Shown in pieces: positions 1-7,965 of a stretch of 64,000 nucleotides of DNA. The translations under genes were made by a program, and so were the position numbers. Source of the DNA: JACMQX01 sp044225675 (GTDB lineage: Bacteria > Pseudomonadota > Gammaproteobacteria > Burkholderiales > Burkholderiaceae_C); contig JBGAIH010000031.1 of the NCBI GenBank assembly GCA_044225675.1, positions 1 to 64,000 of the forward strand, in the 5' to 3' direction. The notes beneath the pieces are model-generated. The model ran no database searches and had not been told where the DNA came from. It was given only the letters and a program-made list of their open reading frames with translations. Each line of letters begins with the position of its first letter. Within the stretch, counting starts at the first letter, position 1.

Positions 1-811
1 CCACGGCCGCGTGCGACGACTCGACCTGCGCATAGCCGTCGATGTCGGCCGGTGACAGTCCGTCCTGCGCGAGCAGCTCGTCGAGCAGCACGCGCGTGCC
101 CGTGCCGATGCTGCGGTTGACGAAGCGCAGCTGCGGTTGGCGCAGCGCGCCGATCGAGTCGATGCCGCGCGGGTTGCCGCGCGCCACGATCAGGCCCTGC
201 GTCCGCTGGGCAAACCCGATCACCTTGTGCAGGCCCGGCTGCAGCAGGGGCTTGTAGGTGCGTTCGGCAAGCGAGCCGCGCGGCGGGTTGTCGCGGGTGT
301 GAAAGCCCGCCATCACGCAGCGGCCCTCATTGAGCGCGCTGATCGCGTCGACGCTGCCGGTGAAGCGGATGTCCAGGTGCAGCCGGGCCACGGCCGCAGC
401 GTGCTCGCGCAGGCGCGCCAGCGCATCGTCGTGGCTGGCGTAGAAGGTCAGCACGTGGGTGCTGTCGTCGAAGGCCATGGCGAACGCGCGCTCCAGGTCG
501 GCGTGCAGTGCCTGGATCTGCGGAGCCAGGCGCGCCTGGGCCTGGCGCTCGGCCCACAGCAGCTTGTCGCCGAATTCCGAAAGGCGGGCTGGCTGGCCCT
601 TCTCCCAGACGATCAGCGTGTGGCCCAGGGTCTGCTCCCAGCGCTTGAGTTCGCCCCAGACGTGGCGGTACGACAGCCCGAGCGACGCCGCCGCGGCCGA
701 GATCGAGCCGCGCTCCCGCACCGCGGTGAGCAGGTCCATCAGCGGGTTGCGGATCAGCGAGTCGCCGCTGCGCCGGCCGCCCAGCGAGTACGAGAGTTCA
801 ACTTTGTGCAC
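1..811 (-). CDS. ModE-like HTH regulator with periplasmic-binding-like domain (partial, C-terminus off the left edge)
   Basis: The gene is open from a GTG at 811 to the window edge, giving 270 visible residues. The first 75 or so form a LysR/ModE-like winged helix (SISAAAASLGLSYRHVWGEL). The rest reads as the PBP-like ligand domain of the family that pairs such an HTH with a molybdate-type binding fold: a stretch beginning FVNR, then GTGTRVLLDELLA near residues 240-250, and a GY..VESSHAAV motif near the edge. It diverges from tupBCA with 111 bp between the starts, so it is probably the tungstate/molybdate-responsive regulator of that operon. The family is recognised from sequence; the ligand is inferred from context. 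No ATG lies nearby in frame, hence the GTG start. Confidence 0.8.
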   Translation of the reverse strand, partial: MHKVELSYSLGGRRSGDSLIRNPLMDLLTAVRERGSISAAAASLGLSYRHVWGELKRWEQTLGHTLIVWEKGQPARLSEFGDKLLWAERQAQARLAPQIQALHADLERAFAMAFDDSTHVLTFYASHDDALARLREHAAAVARLHLDIRFTGSVDAISALNEGRCVMAGFHTRDNPPRGSLAERTYKPLLQPGLHKVIGFAQRTQGLIVARGNPRGIDSIGALRQPQLRFVNRSIGTGTRVLLDELLAQDGLSPADIDGYAQVESSHAAV

Positions 812-879
812 GGTGCCGGAGTATGACGCACCGCGCGCAGCGCAGTGCGCGACCTATGCACACGACTTCATAGCTCGCC

Positions 880-897
880 TGTCCCGATGCGGGGACA
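880..897. promoter_or_regulatory. Inverted repeat in the tup divergent intergenic region (candidate operator)
   Basis: TGTCCC (880-885) and GGGACA (892-897) form a perfect 6-bp inverted repeat with a 6-bp spacer. It lies 26 bp before the tupB start and 69 bp before the divergent regulator start. The position suits an operator for that regulator; binding itself is inferred. Confidence 0.45.
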
Positions 898-922
898 TTG
901 CCGCGCCCCTACCATCGGGCGC

Positions 923-1660
923 GTGAACACCTTCACCGAAAGCGCGAGCACAGCGCTGCATCTCATCACCTCCCTCGACCCGGTCCTCATGGCCATCGTC
1001 GGCCGCTCCATCGGCGTGAGCGCGACGGCCTGCCTGCTGGCCTGCGGCTTCGGCCTCGCGCTGGGTGCCTGGATCGGCGTGTCGCGCTTCGCCGGCCGCG
1101 ACGCGCTGCTCACCGTGCTCAACACGCTGCTCGCGTTGCCCTCGGTCGTGGTCGGCCTGGTGGTCTACCTGCTGCTGTCGCGCACCGGCCCGCTCGGCTC
1201 GCTGGGCTGGCTGTTCAGCTTCAAGGCGATGGTGCTGGCCCAGGCCATCCTGGTGCTGCCCATGGTCACTGCGTTGACGCGCCAGGTGGTGGAAGACGCC
1301 GAACGCGCCCACGGCGAGCAGCTGCGCTCCCTGGGCGCGGCGGCGCCGCTGCGCAGCCTGCTGCTGGCCTGGGACGAGCGCTATGCGCTGCTCACCGTGC
1401 TCATCGCCGCGTTCGGCCGCGCCGTGTCCGAGGTGGGGGCGGTGATGATCGTCGGCGGCAACATCGACGGCTTCACGCGCGTCATCACCACGGCCATCGC
1501 GCTGGAAACCAGCAAGGGCGACCTGCCGCTGGCGCTGGCCCTCGGCCTGATCCTGCTGGCCGTCGTGCTGCTGCTCAATGCCGCCATTTCTCTTGTGCGC
1601 CGCTGGCGCGAGCGGGTCGACGGCAGTGTCAGCCACGCTACCCGGGGGCTGGTCGCATGA
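923..1660 (+). CDS. tupB: Tungstate ABC transporter permease
   Basis: An inner-membrane permease of about 245 residues that carries tungstate (possibly molybdate) released by TupA. Several hydrophobic segments are visible, and the permease signature loop reads EVGAVMIVGGNIDGFTR, followed by a TTAIALETSKGD stretch typical of the TupB/WtpB group. I chose the GTG at 923, which leaves a short N-terminus before the first membrane segment; the open frame continues upstream to 845 but would run through the divergent promoter. It is followed after 40 bp by tupC. Confidence 0.85.
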   Translation: MNTFTESASTALHLITSLDPVLMAIVGRSIGVSATACLLACGFGLALGAWIGVSRFAGRDALLTVLNTLLALPSVVVGLVVYLLLSRTGPLGSLGWLFSFKAMVLAQAILVLPMVTALTRQVVEDAERAHGEQLRSLGAAAPLRSLLLAWDERYALLTVLIAAFGRAVSEVGAVMIVGGNIDGFTRVITTAIALETSKGDLPLALALGLILLAVVLLLNAAISLVRRWRERVDGSVSHATRGLVA

Positions 1661-1700
1661 ACCGGCCGTGCGCGCAGGTTGCCGGCGAAGGCTGGCCCGC

Positions 1701-2468
1701 ATGAGCACGGTGTTCCAGCTCACCGGCGCGAGCGTGCGCTTCGGCCCCGTGCTGGCGCTGGACCAGGCCAGCCTCACCATCGCCGCCGGTGAGCGCCTCG
1801 CATTGGTGGGCGCCAATGGCAGTGGCAAGAGCACGCTGCTGCGCCTGCTGCACGGCCTGCTCGAACCCTCGGCGGGCACGCGGGTGCAGGACCGCACGGC
1901 GCGTCAGGCGATGCTGTTCCAGCGCCCGCACATGCTGCGCACCTCGGCCCGCAACAACGTGGCGCTGGCGCTGTGGCTGCGCGGCACGCGCTGGAGCGCG
2001 GCGCAGGCGGCGGCGGCGAGCGCGCTCGAACGCGTGGGTCTGAGCGATCTGGCGCCGCGCAACGCACGCACCCTGTCAGGCGGTCAGCAGCAGCGCCTGG
2101 CGTTGGCGCGGGCCTGGGCCCTGCGCCCGGACGTGCTGCTGCTCGACGAGCCGACCGCCAGCCTCGACCCGCCGGCCAAGCGCGAGGTCGAGGCGTTGAT
2201 GGCGGATTTCGCTGCGGGGCAGGGCGAGCCCGGCGGCCCTGCTGCCGGCCTGAGCGCACACGGCGGCCCTGTACCTGGCCAGAGCGCGCCTGGCGGCCCG
2301 CTGACCATGGTCTTCAGCAGCCACAACCTGGGCCAGGTCAAGCGCCTGGCCAGCCGGGTGATGTATCTGGAGCAGGGCCGCATCGTGGCGGACCTGCCGG
2401 TGCACGAGTTTTTCAATGGGCCGCTGCCGGAAGCGGCTCGTCTATTCGTCAAAGGAGAATCGATATGA
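1701..2468 (+). CDS. tupC: Tungstate ABC transporter ATP-binding protein
   Basis: The ATPase of the tungstate importer, 255 residues. Walker A is GANGSGKST, the Q-loop region LFQRPHM, the ABC signature LSGGQQQRLALARAW, Walker B VLLLDEPTASLD, and the H-loop SSHN. Between Walker B and the H-loop there is an unusual glycine/proline-rich insert of about 30 residues with repeated GGP units, around residues 175-205. ABC ATPases normally have a short linker there. The stop overlaps the tupA start in an ATGA, indicating translational coupling. Confidence 0.88.
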   Translation: MSTVFQLTGASVRFGPVLALDQASLTIAAGERLALVGANGSGKSTLLRLLHGLLEPSAGTRVQDRTARQAMLFQRPHMLRTSARNNVALALWLRGTRWSAAQAAAASALERVGLSDLAPRNARTLSGGQQQRLALARAWALRPDVLLLDEPTASLDPPAKREVEALMADFAAGQGEPGGPAAGLSAHGGPVPGQSAPGGPLTMVFSSHNLGQVKRLASRVMYLEQGRIVADLPVHEFFNGPLPEAARLFVKGESI

Positions 2469-3271
2469 GCTTTCGCGGTTTCACCCTCGCCGTCCTGATG
2501 TCCGCCGCCGCTTTCGGCGCCGGCGCGCAGAACATCACCGTGGCGTCCACCACGTCCACCGAACAGTCGGGGCTGTTCGGCCATCTGCTGCCCGAGTTCA
2601 AGAAGGCCACGGGCATCGACGTCAAGGTCGTGGCCGTGGGCACCGGCCAGGCGCTGGACATGGGGCGGCGCGGCGACGCCGACGTGCTGTTCGTGCATGA
2701 CCAGGCCGCCGAGGAGAAGATCGTGGCCGAGGGCTTCGCGGTCAAGCGCTTCCCGGTCATGTACAACGACTTCATCCTCGTCGGCCCGGCGGCCGACCCG
2801 GCACGCACCAAGGGCAAGGACATCGTCGAGGCGCTGAAGAAAATCGCCGCGAGCCAGGCGGGCTTCATCTCGCGTGGCGACAAGAGCGGCACGCACGCGG
2901 CCGAGCTGCGCTACTGGAACCAGGCGGGACTGGCAGCGGCCAAGGGGACGGGCTACAAGGAATGCGGCTGCGGCATGGGCCCGGCGCTCAACATCGGTGC
3001 CTCCAGCGGTGCCTATGTGCTCGCTGATCGCGGCACCTGGCTGAACTTCAGGAACCGCGGCGACCTCGCGGTTCTCGTCGAAGGCGATACACGTCTGTTC
3101 AACCAGTACGGCGTGATGCTCGTCAACCCGGCCCGGCATCCGCACGTGAAGACCGCCGAAGGCCAGAAGTTCGTCGACTGGATCGTGTCGCCCGCCGGTC
3201 AGGCCGTGATCGCCTCCTACAAGATCGGCGGCGAGCAGCTGTTCTTCCCGAACGCCGGCGCCGTCAAGTAA
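2465..3271 (+). CDS. tupA: Tungstate ABC transporter substrate-binding protein
   Basis: The periplasmic tungstate-binding protein, 268 residues. It has a signal peptide of about 22 residues ending FGAGAQ, then the TupA-typical start TVASTTSTEQSGLFGHLLP. Further family motifs are VKVVAVGTGQALDMGRRGDADV, VMYNDFILVGP and FISRGDKSGTH, which line the oxyanion pocket in this family. The TTSTE motif and the tupB-tupC-tupA order distinguish it from ModA, which is encoded separately at 7019-7873. It overlaps tupC by 4 bp. It converges on the Crp-type gene with a 22-bp gap and no obvious terminator. Confidence 0.9.
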   Translation: MSFRGFTLAVLMSAAAFGAGAQNITVASTTSTEQSGLFGHLLPEFKKATGIDVKVVAVGTGQALDMGRRGDADVLFVHDQAAEEKIVAEGFAVKRFPVMYNDFILVGPAADPARTKGKDIVEALKKIAASQAGFISRGDKSGTHAAELRYWNQAGLAAAKGTGYKECGCGMGPALNIGASSGAYVLADRGTWLNFRNRGDLAVLVEGDTRLFNQYGVMLVNPARHPHVKTAEGQKFVDWIVSPAGQAVIASYKIGGEQLFFPNAGAVK

Positions 3272-3293
3272 GCCGGCTGGATGGGCCGCAGGC

Positions 3294-4019
3294 TCAGCCG
3301 CCGAAGGGCAGGAAGCGCGCCAGCGCTTCCTTGCTGCGCACCACGACGCCGCCGGTCTGGATGCGGATGGCGTCGTGGCGTTCCAGCACCTTGAGCTCCA
3401 TGTTCACCCGCTGACGCGATGCGCCCAGCAGACGCGCCAGCTCTTCCTGCGCCAGATGCAGGCCGATGCGCACTTCGTCGGCGCCGCTGCGCACCGGGAT
3501 GCCGTGCGACCGCACGAGACTGCGCAGCTGCTTTGCCAGGCGCGCGCGCAGCGGCAGCGCGCTCAGGTCCTCCACGCGCGAGAACAGGTGGCGCAGTCGC
3601 GATGCGTTGAGCCGCAGCAGGGCTTCATACAGCTCGACGTGCTCGGCCAGGATGTCGCGCAAGGCCTCGCGCGAGACCGACACCAGCGTGGTGTCGCCAC
3701 AGGCACTGGCATCGTGCGTGCGCTCGCCGCCGCCGAAGATCGCGACGTCGCCGATCCAGGCGCCCGGCTGCACGTAGCTGAGCGTGACGTGCTTGCCGCC
3801 CGGCGTGCGGCCGCTCACGCGCACTGCGCCGCGTGCGACGCCGCTCCAGTCGAGCGCCTCGTCGCCGCGCGCGCACAGCGTCTCGCCGTGGCGGAACCGC
3901 CGCACGTGGCTGCGCCGCAGAATGTCGTGCCGCAGCGCGGGTGACAGGGAGGAGAACCAGGGGTCGCCATCGATGGCGGCGCGTTCGCTGGCTGACAGGA
4001 CGGGCTCGTCAGAGTGCAT
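3294..4019 (-). CDS. Crp/Fnr-family transcriptional regulator
   Basis: A 241-residue protein with an N-terminal cyclic-nucleotide-binding-type beta barrel (FRHGETLCARGDEALD, GAWIGDVAIFGGGERTHDA) and a C-terminal Crp-type winged helix around residues 165-235, with recognition helix near LAQEELARLLGASRQRVNMEL. It lacks the N-terminal cysteine cluster of oxygen-sensing FNR proteins. The effector and targets are unknown. It is monocistronic in appearance, with 160 bp of non-coding sequence upstream before the araC-type gene. Confidence 0.85.
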   Translation of the reverse strand: MHSDEPVLSASERAAIDGDPWFSSLSPALRHDILRRSHVRRFRHGETLCARGDEALDWSGVARGAVRVSGRTPGGKHVTLSYVQPGAWIGDVAIFGGGERTHDASACGDTTLVSVSREALRDILAEHVELYEALLRLNASRLRHLFSRVEDLSALPLRARLAKQLRSLVRSHGIPVRSGADEVRIGLHLAQEELARLLGASRQRVNMELKVLERHDAIRIQTGGVVVRSKEALARFLPFGG

Positions 4020-4179
4020 GAAAAGGTGCCGTGAGGGAGGGGACGAAGTGCCGCGCGATGATCGGCTCCGGCGTCATTTGCGTCTGTCGTGAACTTGCGC
4101 AGACCGGCCCGCAGTTGCGGCGGATTGCGCTGTGGCAGTCAGGATTTACCCTTGCCTGCCCGCCTGCGCCGGCCGCGTC

Positions 4180-5067
4180 TCACGCGGGCCGCGCACGCTG
4201 CCACTGCACCGGCGACTTGCCGGCATGCCGGCGGAACTGCGCCGAGAAATGGCTGGCCGAGGTGAAGCCGCAGGCCAGCGCGACGTCGAGCACGGCGGGC
4301 AGCGTCGTGCCGTCGGCGCCGGGCGTCCACAGCAGACGCCGTGCCAGCTCGATGCGCCGCTCCAGCATGTACTGGTGCGGCGTGCTGCCGATCTGCGCGC
4401 GAAAGACCCGGCAGAAGTGGAAGCGGCTCATGCCGGCGGCGGCGGCCAGTTCGTCGAGGCTGACGCGCTCGCCGAGGCGCGCTTCGATGTGGGCCAGCGC
4501 CTTGTCCATCGCGCGGGCGGTGGCCTTGGGGCCGGTGCGTGTCTGCCGCACGAGGAGGGCGCCCAGCAGCGCCGACGCCAGCTTCTCCACCACCACCGCG
4601 CCGTCCGGCGCGCCCGCGCGCAGCTGCGCGAGCAGTGCATAGGCAAGCGGCCGCAGCACCTCATCGGTCGCCACGATCTGATGCTCCACGCGGGCCTGGC
4701 GCTGCGACAGGCCCAGCAGCATCGCGCAGCGCGCGACCAGCTCCTGCGACAGCCGGAACGTGGCCAGCTCCACCGGCACATAGGCCTGCCCGGCCGGCTG
4801 CGCCCAGCCGGCCCGGTGGGTGAGCTGCCGCGCGGGCGGGATGATCAGCAGGCTGTGGCGCTTGCAGGCAAGCCGGGTGAGCCCTTGCGGGCCGATCACG
4901 TCGATCGCGAAACTCGGCCCGATGTTCAGGCTCACCCGCAGATAGGGCTCGGCCTCGATGTCGTGCTGCGGTCCCGGCACGTGAACGAGTGCCAGCTGCA
5001 CGTGCGCGGAGGGCGATTCGACGACCTGCCGGCGCAGGCCGGCGGCCGCCGCAGGAGCTTTGACCAT
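4180..5067 (-). CDS. AraC-family transcriptional regulator
   Basis: A 295-residue protein whose last 105 residues or so form the AraC double helix-turn-helix (RVSLDELAAAAGMSRFHFCRVF, then a second helix pair ending CGFTSASHFSAQFRRHAGKSP). The N-terminal 170 residues resemble the cupin-like effector domain of the family but give no clue to the ligand. The neighbours are a Crp-type gene and the mod operon on the same strand. The 98-bp gap to modC makes it a separate gene or the end of the mod transcript. The target is not inferable from sequence. Confidence 0.82.
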   Translation of the reverse strand: MVKAPAAAAGLRRQVVESPSAHVQLALVHVPGPQHDIEAEPYLRVSLNIGPSFAIDVIGPQGLTRLACKRHSLLIIPPARQLTHRAGWAQPAGQAYVPVELATFRLSQELVARCAMLLGLSQRQARVEHQIVATDEVLRPLAYALLAQLRAGAPDGAVVVEKLASALLGALLVRQTRTGPKATARAMDKALAHIEARLGERVSLDELAAAAGMSRFHFCRVFRAQIGSTPHQYMLERRIELARRLLWTPGADGTTLPAVLDVALACGFTSASHFSAQFRRHAGKSPVQWQRARPA

Positions 5068-5165
5068 GGCCGATTATTGCGGGCGCGGCCTGGGGCGCCT
5101 GTCGCACGCGCGGCCGGGGCGCCTTGGCCGGGGCGCCACGGCCGTGACGGCCCGGGCGGTTCGGC

Positions 5166-6329
5166 TCAGCCGAGCACCGCCACGCCCTTGACCTGTGCGT
5201 GGACGGTCAGGCCGGGCCTGAGCCCCAGCGCATGGGCCGACCGCGCCGTGATCCGGGCCAGCAGGCGCGCGCCGCCGGCGTCCAGCGCCACCATGACCTG
5301 GCCCGGACTGTCGGGCGCGATGTCCGTGACCGTGGCTGCAAAGATGTTGAGGATGCTGGTTCCGGAGGGCGGGGCAAGCGCCAGGCTGACGTCGCGGGCC
5401 TGCAGTCGCAGGCGCACGCGCGCGCCGGTCGGCCGTGAGCGACCGGACGCAGGCAGTTGCAGCACGCCGCCGGCAAAGCGATAGGCGGCAAGCGCCCAGG
5501 CGTCGTCGTGGCCCGCCACCTCGGCCTGCACGACGGCCGCTGCGGCGTCGCCGTGCGCCAGCGGCAGATCCAGGCGCGTCATCAGCTCCGCCGTGGGGCC
5601 GTGGGCGATGGCTCGGCCCTGGTCCATGAGCACCAGATGATCGGCCAGCCGCGCCACCTCGTCGGCGGAGTGGCTCACGTACAGCACCGGGATGTCCAGC
5701 TCGTCGTGCAGGCGTTCGAGGTAGGGCAGGATCTCGGCCTTGCGCGACGCGTCCAGCGCAGCCAGGGGCTCGTCGAGCAGCAGCACGCGCGGGCTGGTGG
5801 CCAGGGCCTGGGCGATGCCGACGCGCTGGCGCTCCCCTCCGGAGAGCGTGGCAGGGTGCCGGTCCATCAGGTGGCCGATGCCCAGCAGCTCCACCACCTG
5901 CTCCACCGAGACGCGGCGCAGGGCCGGCGGGACCCGCTGCAGGCCGAAGCCGATGTTGCGGCGCACGTCCAGATGGGCCAGCAGGGCGGCGTCCTGCGCG
6001 ACGTAGCCCAGGGGACGGCGGTGCGTGGGCACGAACAGGCGGGCTGCGCTGTCTTCCCAGGTCTGCCCGTCCACGCGGATCAGCGCCCGGCCTGCACGCT
6101 CCAGACCGGCGATGACGCGCAGCGTCGTGGTCTTGCCGCAGCCCGAGGGGCCGAACAGCGCGGTCACGCCTCGACCCGGCAGCACCAGGTCCAGCGCCAG
6201 CGTGAAGCCGCTGCGCTGCAGATCGATGCCGACCTGCAGATCGCCGGCCGGACCGGCTGCGTTCGGGCCGGACGGTTGCAGGCCCGTTGCCCCCGGGCCC
6301 TGCGCTTGATGCGGGCTCAGCGTGCCCAT
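5166..6329 (-). CDS. modC: Molybdate ABC transporter ATP-binding protein
   Basis: The ATPase of the molybdate importer, 387 residues. Walker A is FGPSGCGKTTTLR, the signature LSGGERQRVGIAQAL, Walker B RVLLLDEPLAALDASRK, and the H-loop VSHSADEV. A C-terminal Mop/TOBE domain (about residues 310-385) can bind oxyanion for feedback control. The N-terminus has an extra 30 residues rich in Gly, Pro and Ala before the ABC core. It overlaps modB by 13 bp and ends the modABC operon. Confidence 0.92.
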   Translation of the reverse strand: MGTLSPHQAQGPGATGLQPSGPNAAGPAGDLQVGIDLQRSGFTLALDLVLPGRGVTALFGPSGCGKTTTLRVIAGLERAGRALIRVDGQTWEDSAARLFVPTHRRPLGYVAQDAALLAHLDVRRNIGFGLQRVPPALRRVSVEQVVELLGIGHLMDRHPATLSGGERQRVGIAQALATSPRVLLLDEPLAALDASRKAEILPYLERLHDELDIPVLYVSHSADEVARLADHLVLMDQGRAIAHGPTAELMTRLDLPLAHGDAAAAVVQAEVAGHDDAWALAAYRFAGGVLQLPASGRSRPTGARVRLRLQARDVSLALAPPSGTSILNIFAATVTDIAPDSPGQVMVALDAGGARLLARITARSAHALGLRPGLTVHAQVKGVAVLG

Positions 6330-7009
6330 CGCCGCTCTCCGGTCGGGTTCAGCAGATACAGCGCCAGCAGAACGGCAAACGAGAACGCCACCATGCCGGC
6401 CGCCAGCGCGTGCGCCTGCGCATACTCCAGGGCTTCCACATGGTCGTAGATCTGGACGGAGACGGTGCGGGTCTGCCCGGGGATGTTGCCGCCGATCATC
6501 AGCACCACGCCGAATTCACCGACGGTGTGCGCAAAGCCCATGACGGTGGCCGTGAGGTAACCCGGGCGTGCGAGCGGCAGCAGCACGTGAAAGAAGCTGT
6601 CGAGTGGCGAGGCGCGCAGCGCCGCAGCCGCTTCGAGCGGCCGCCGGCCGATGGCCTCGAAGGCGTTCTGGATCGGCTGCACCACGAACGGCAGCGAATA
6701 GAAGACCGATCCGATCAGAAGGCCCGTGAAGGTGAAGGGCAGCAGGCCGACCCCCAGCCATTGCGTGAACTGGCCGACCGGGCCTTGGGGCCCCATGGAC
6801 ACAAGCAGGTAGAAACCCAGCACCGACGGCGGCAGGACCAGCGGCAGCGCCACCAGCGCGCTGACCGGCCCCTTCAGGCGCGACGCCGTGCGGGCGAGCC
6901 ACCATGCGAGCGGCGTGCCCAGAACCAGCAGGATGAGCGTGGTCAGGCCCGCAAGCTGCAGCGTCAGCGTGATGGCGCTCCAGGGGGCGCTCCAGGCGGG
7001 GTCGGACAT
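6317..7009 (-). CDS. modB: Molybdate ABC transporter permease
   Basis: A 230-residue inner-membrane permease with about five hydrophobic segments and the permease loop near the C-terminus (FAHTVGEFGVVLMIGGNIPGQTRT), which is the classic ModB form. It starts 9 bp downstream of the modA stop and overlaps modC, so modA-modB-modC is one transcription unit on the minus strand. Confidence 0.92.
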   Translation of the reverse strand: MSDPAWSAPWSAITLTLQLAGLTTLILLVLGTPLAWWLARTASRLKGPVSALVALPLVLPPSVLGFYLLVSMGPQGPVGQFTQWLGVGLLPFTFTGLLIGSVFYSLPFVVQPIQNAFEAIGRRPLEAAAALRASPLDSFFHVLLPLARPGYLTATVMGFAHTVGEFGVVLMIGGNIPGQTRTVSVQIYDHVEALEYAQAHALAAGMVAFSFAVLLALYLLNPTGERRWAR

Positions 7010-7018
7010 GCGCAGAGC

Positions 7019-7873
7019 TCAGAGTTCGTAGCCGAAGGAGCGTATCACCGCGCGCACCTTGTCGGTCCGGAGGTAGGCCAGCAGCGCAGCGGCGGCCGGG
7101 TTGTCGCGCGCGCGAACGAGCTGGACGGCGTCCTGCCGGATCGGGCTGTGGAGGTTCGAGGGAACGATCCAGGCCGAGCCGCCCTTCAGGCGCCCGCCCT
7201 CCATCACCTGCGACAGCGCGACGAACCCCAGCTCCGCGTTGCCACTCTGCACGAAGCCGTAGGCCTGGCCGATGCTCTCGCCCTGCACCAGGCGAGGTTC
7301 CAGCTGCGTCTGCAGGCCGAGCCGGGTCATCACCTCCACGGCGGCCGCGCCATAGGGTGCGAGTTTCGGTGCGGCGATGGCCAGCTTGCGGAAGTTTCCC
7401 TGGCGCAGCACGGCGCCCTGGTCATCGACGACGCCGGCCGACGCGGACCAGAGCACGAGCTTGCCGGTCGCATAGGTGAAGCGGCTGCCCGGTACGGTGT
7501 CGCCCTCGCGGTCGAGTCGCGCAGGGGTTTCGTCGTCGGCCGCGAGCAGCACGTCAAAGGGTGCGCCGCTCTTGATCTGCGCGTAGAAGCGGCCGGTGGC
7601 GCCGAAGGCCAGCGTGGCCTTGTGGCCGGTGTCCTTCTCGAAATCGGCGGCGATGAGCTTCATGGGAGCGGTGAAGTTCGCAGCCACCGCCACCTGGACC
7701 TCGCCCGCCCCTGCGGGCGCGGCAGCTGCCGCAAACGCCAGCGAGGCCAGCATGACCAGACCGGCGCGCCAGCGCTGGGCGGCTTGCCGCCCAGCCTGCC
7801 ATGCGGCATCGGTCCACCGGGCGGTGCGATGTCGCAGGACCGGGTCCGCGAGGTCGGAGGCAGGAGGCAGCAT
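7019..7873 (-). CDS. modA: Molybdate ABC transporter substrate-binding protein
   Basis: The periplasmic molybdate-binding protein, 284 residues. The mature part begins near VQVAVAANFTAPMKLIAADF and contains the ModA motifs LAFGATGRFYAQIKSGAPFDVLL and VQGESIGQAYGFVQSGNAELGFV. The start at 7873 has a good Shine-Dalgarno (AAGGA, 7 nt upstream). It leaves a long N-region of about 40 residues before the hydrophobic signal core, which is unusual; an in-frame Met at 7753, just before the core, is an alternative start. The ModE operator lies only 12 bp upstream of the chosen start. Confidence 0.88.
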   Translation of the reverse strand: MLPPASDLADPVLRHRTARWTDAAWQAGRQAAQRWRAGLVMLASLAFAAAAAPAGAGEVQVAVAANFTAPMKLIAADFEKDTGHKATLAFGATGRFYAQIKSGAPFDVLLAADDETPARLDREGDTVPGSRFTYATGKLVLWSASAGVVDDQGAVLRQGNFRKLAIAAPKLAPYGAAAVEVMTRLGLQTQLEPRLVQGESIGQAYGFVQSGNAELGFVALSQVMEGGRLKGGSAWIVPSNLHSPIRQDAVQLVRARDNPAAAALLAYLRTDKVRAVIRSFGYEL

Positions 7874-7884
7874 GGGCAATCCTT

Positions 7885-7907
7885 CGCTATTCAAAATTGG
7901 AATAGCG
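7885..7907. promoter_or_regulatory. ModE operator between modA and modE
   Basis: CGCTATTC (7885-7892) and GAATAGCG (7900-7907) make a perfect 8-bp inverted repeat with a 7-bp AT-rich spacer. This matches the architecture of ModE boxes, whose half-sites are CGxTAT-like with 6-7 bp between. It sits in the 92-bp divergent region, 12 bp before the modA start and 58 bp before the modE start. It should repress modABC when molybdate is bound to ModE and may also autoregulate modE. Confidence 0.8.
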
Positions 7908-7965
7908 GGAAGTCTAGCACCGGTGGATGGGTTCGCCCTCGCATCGGCGCGTGCAGAATGCCGGC

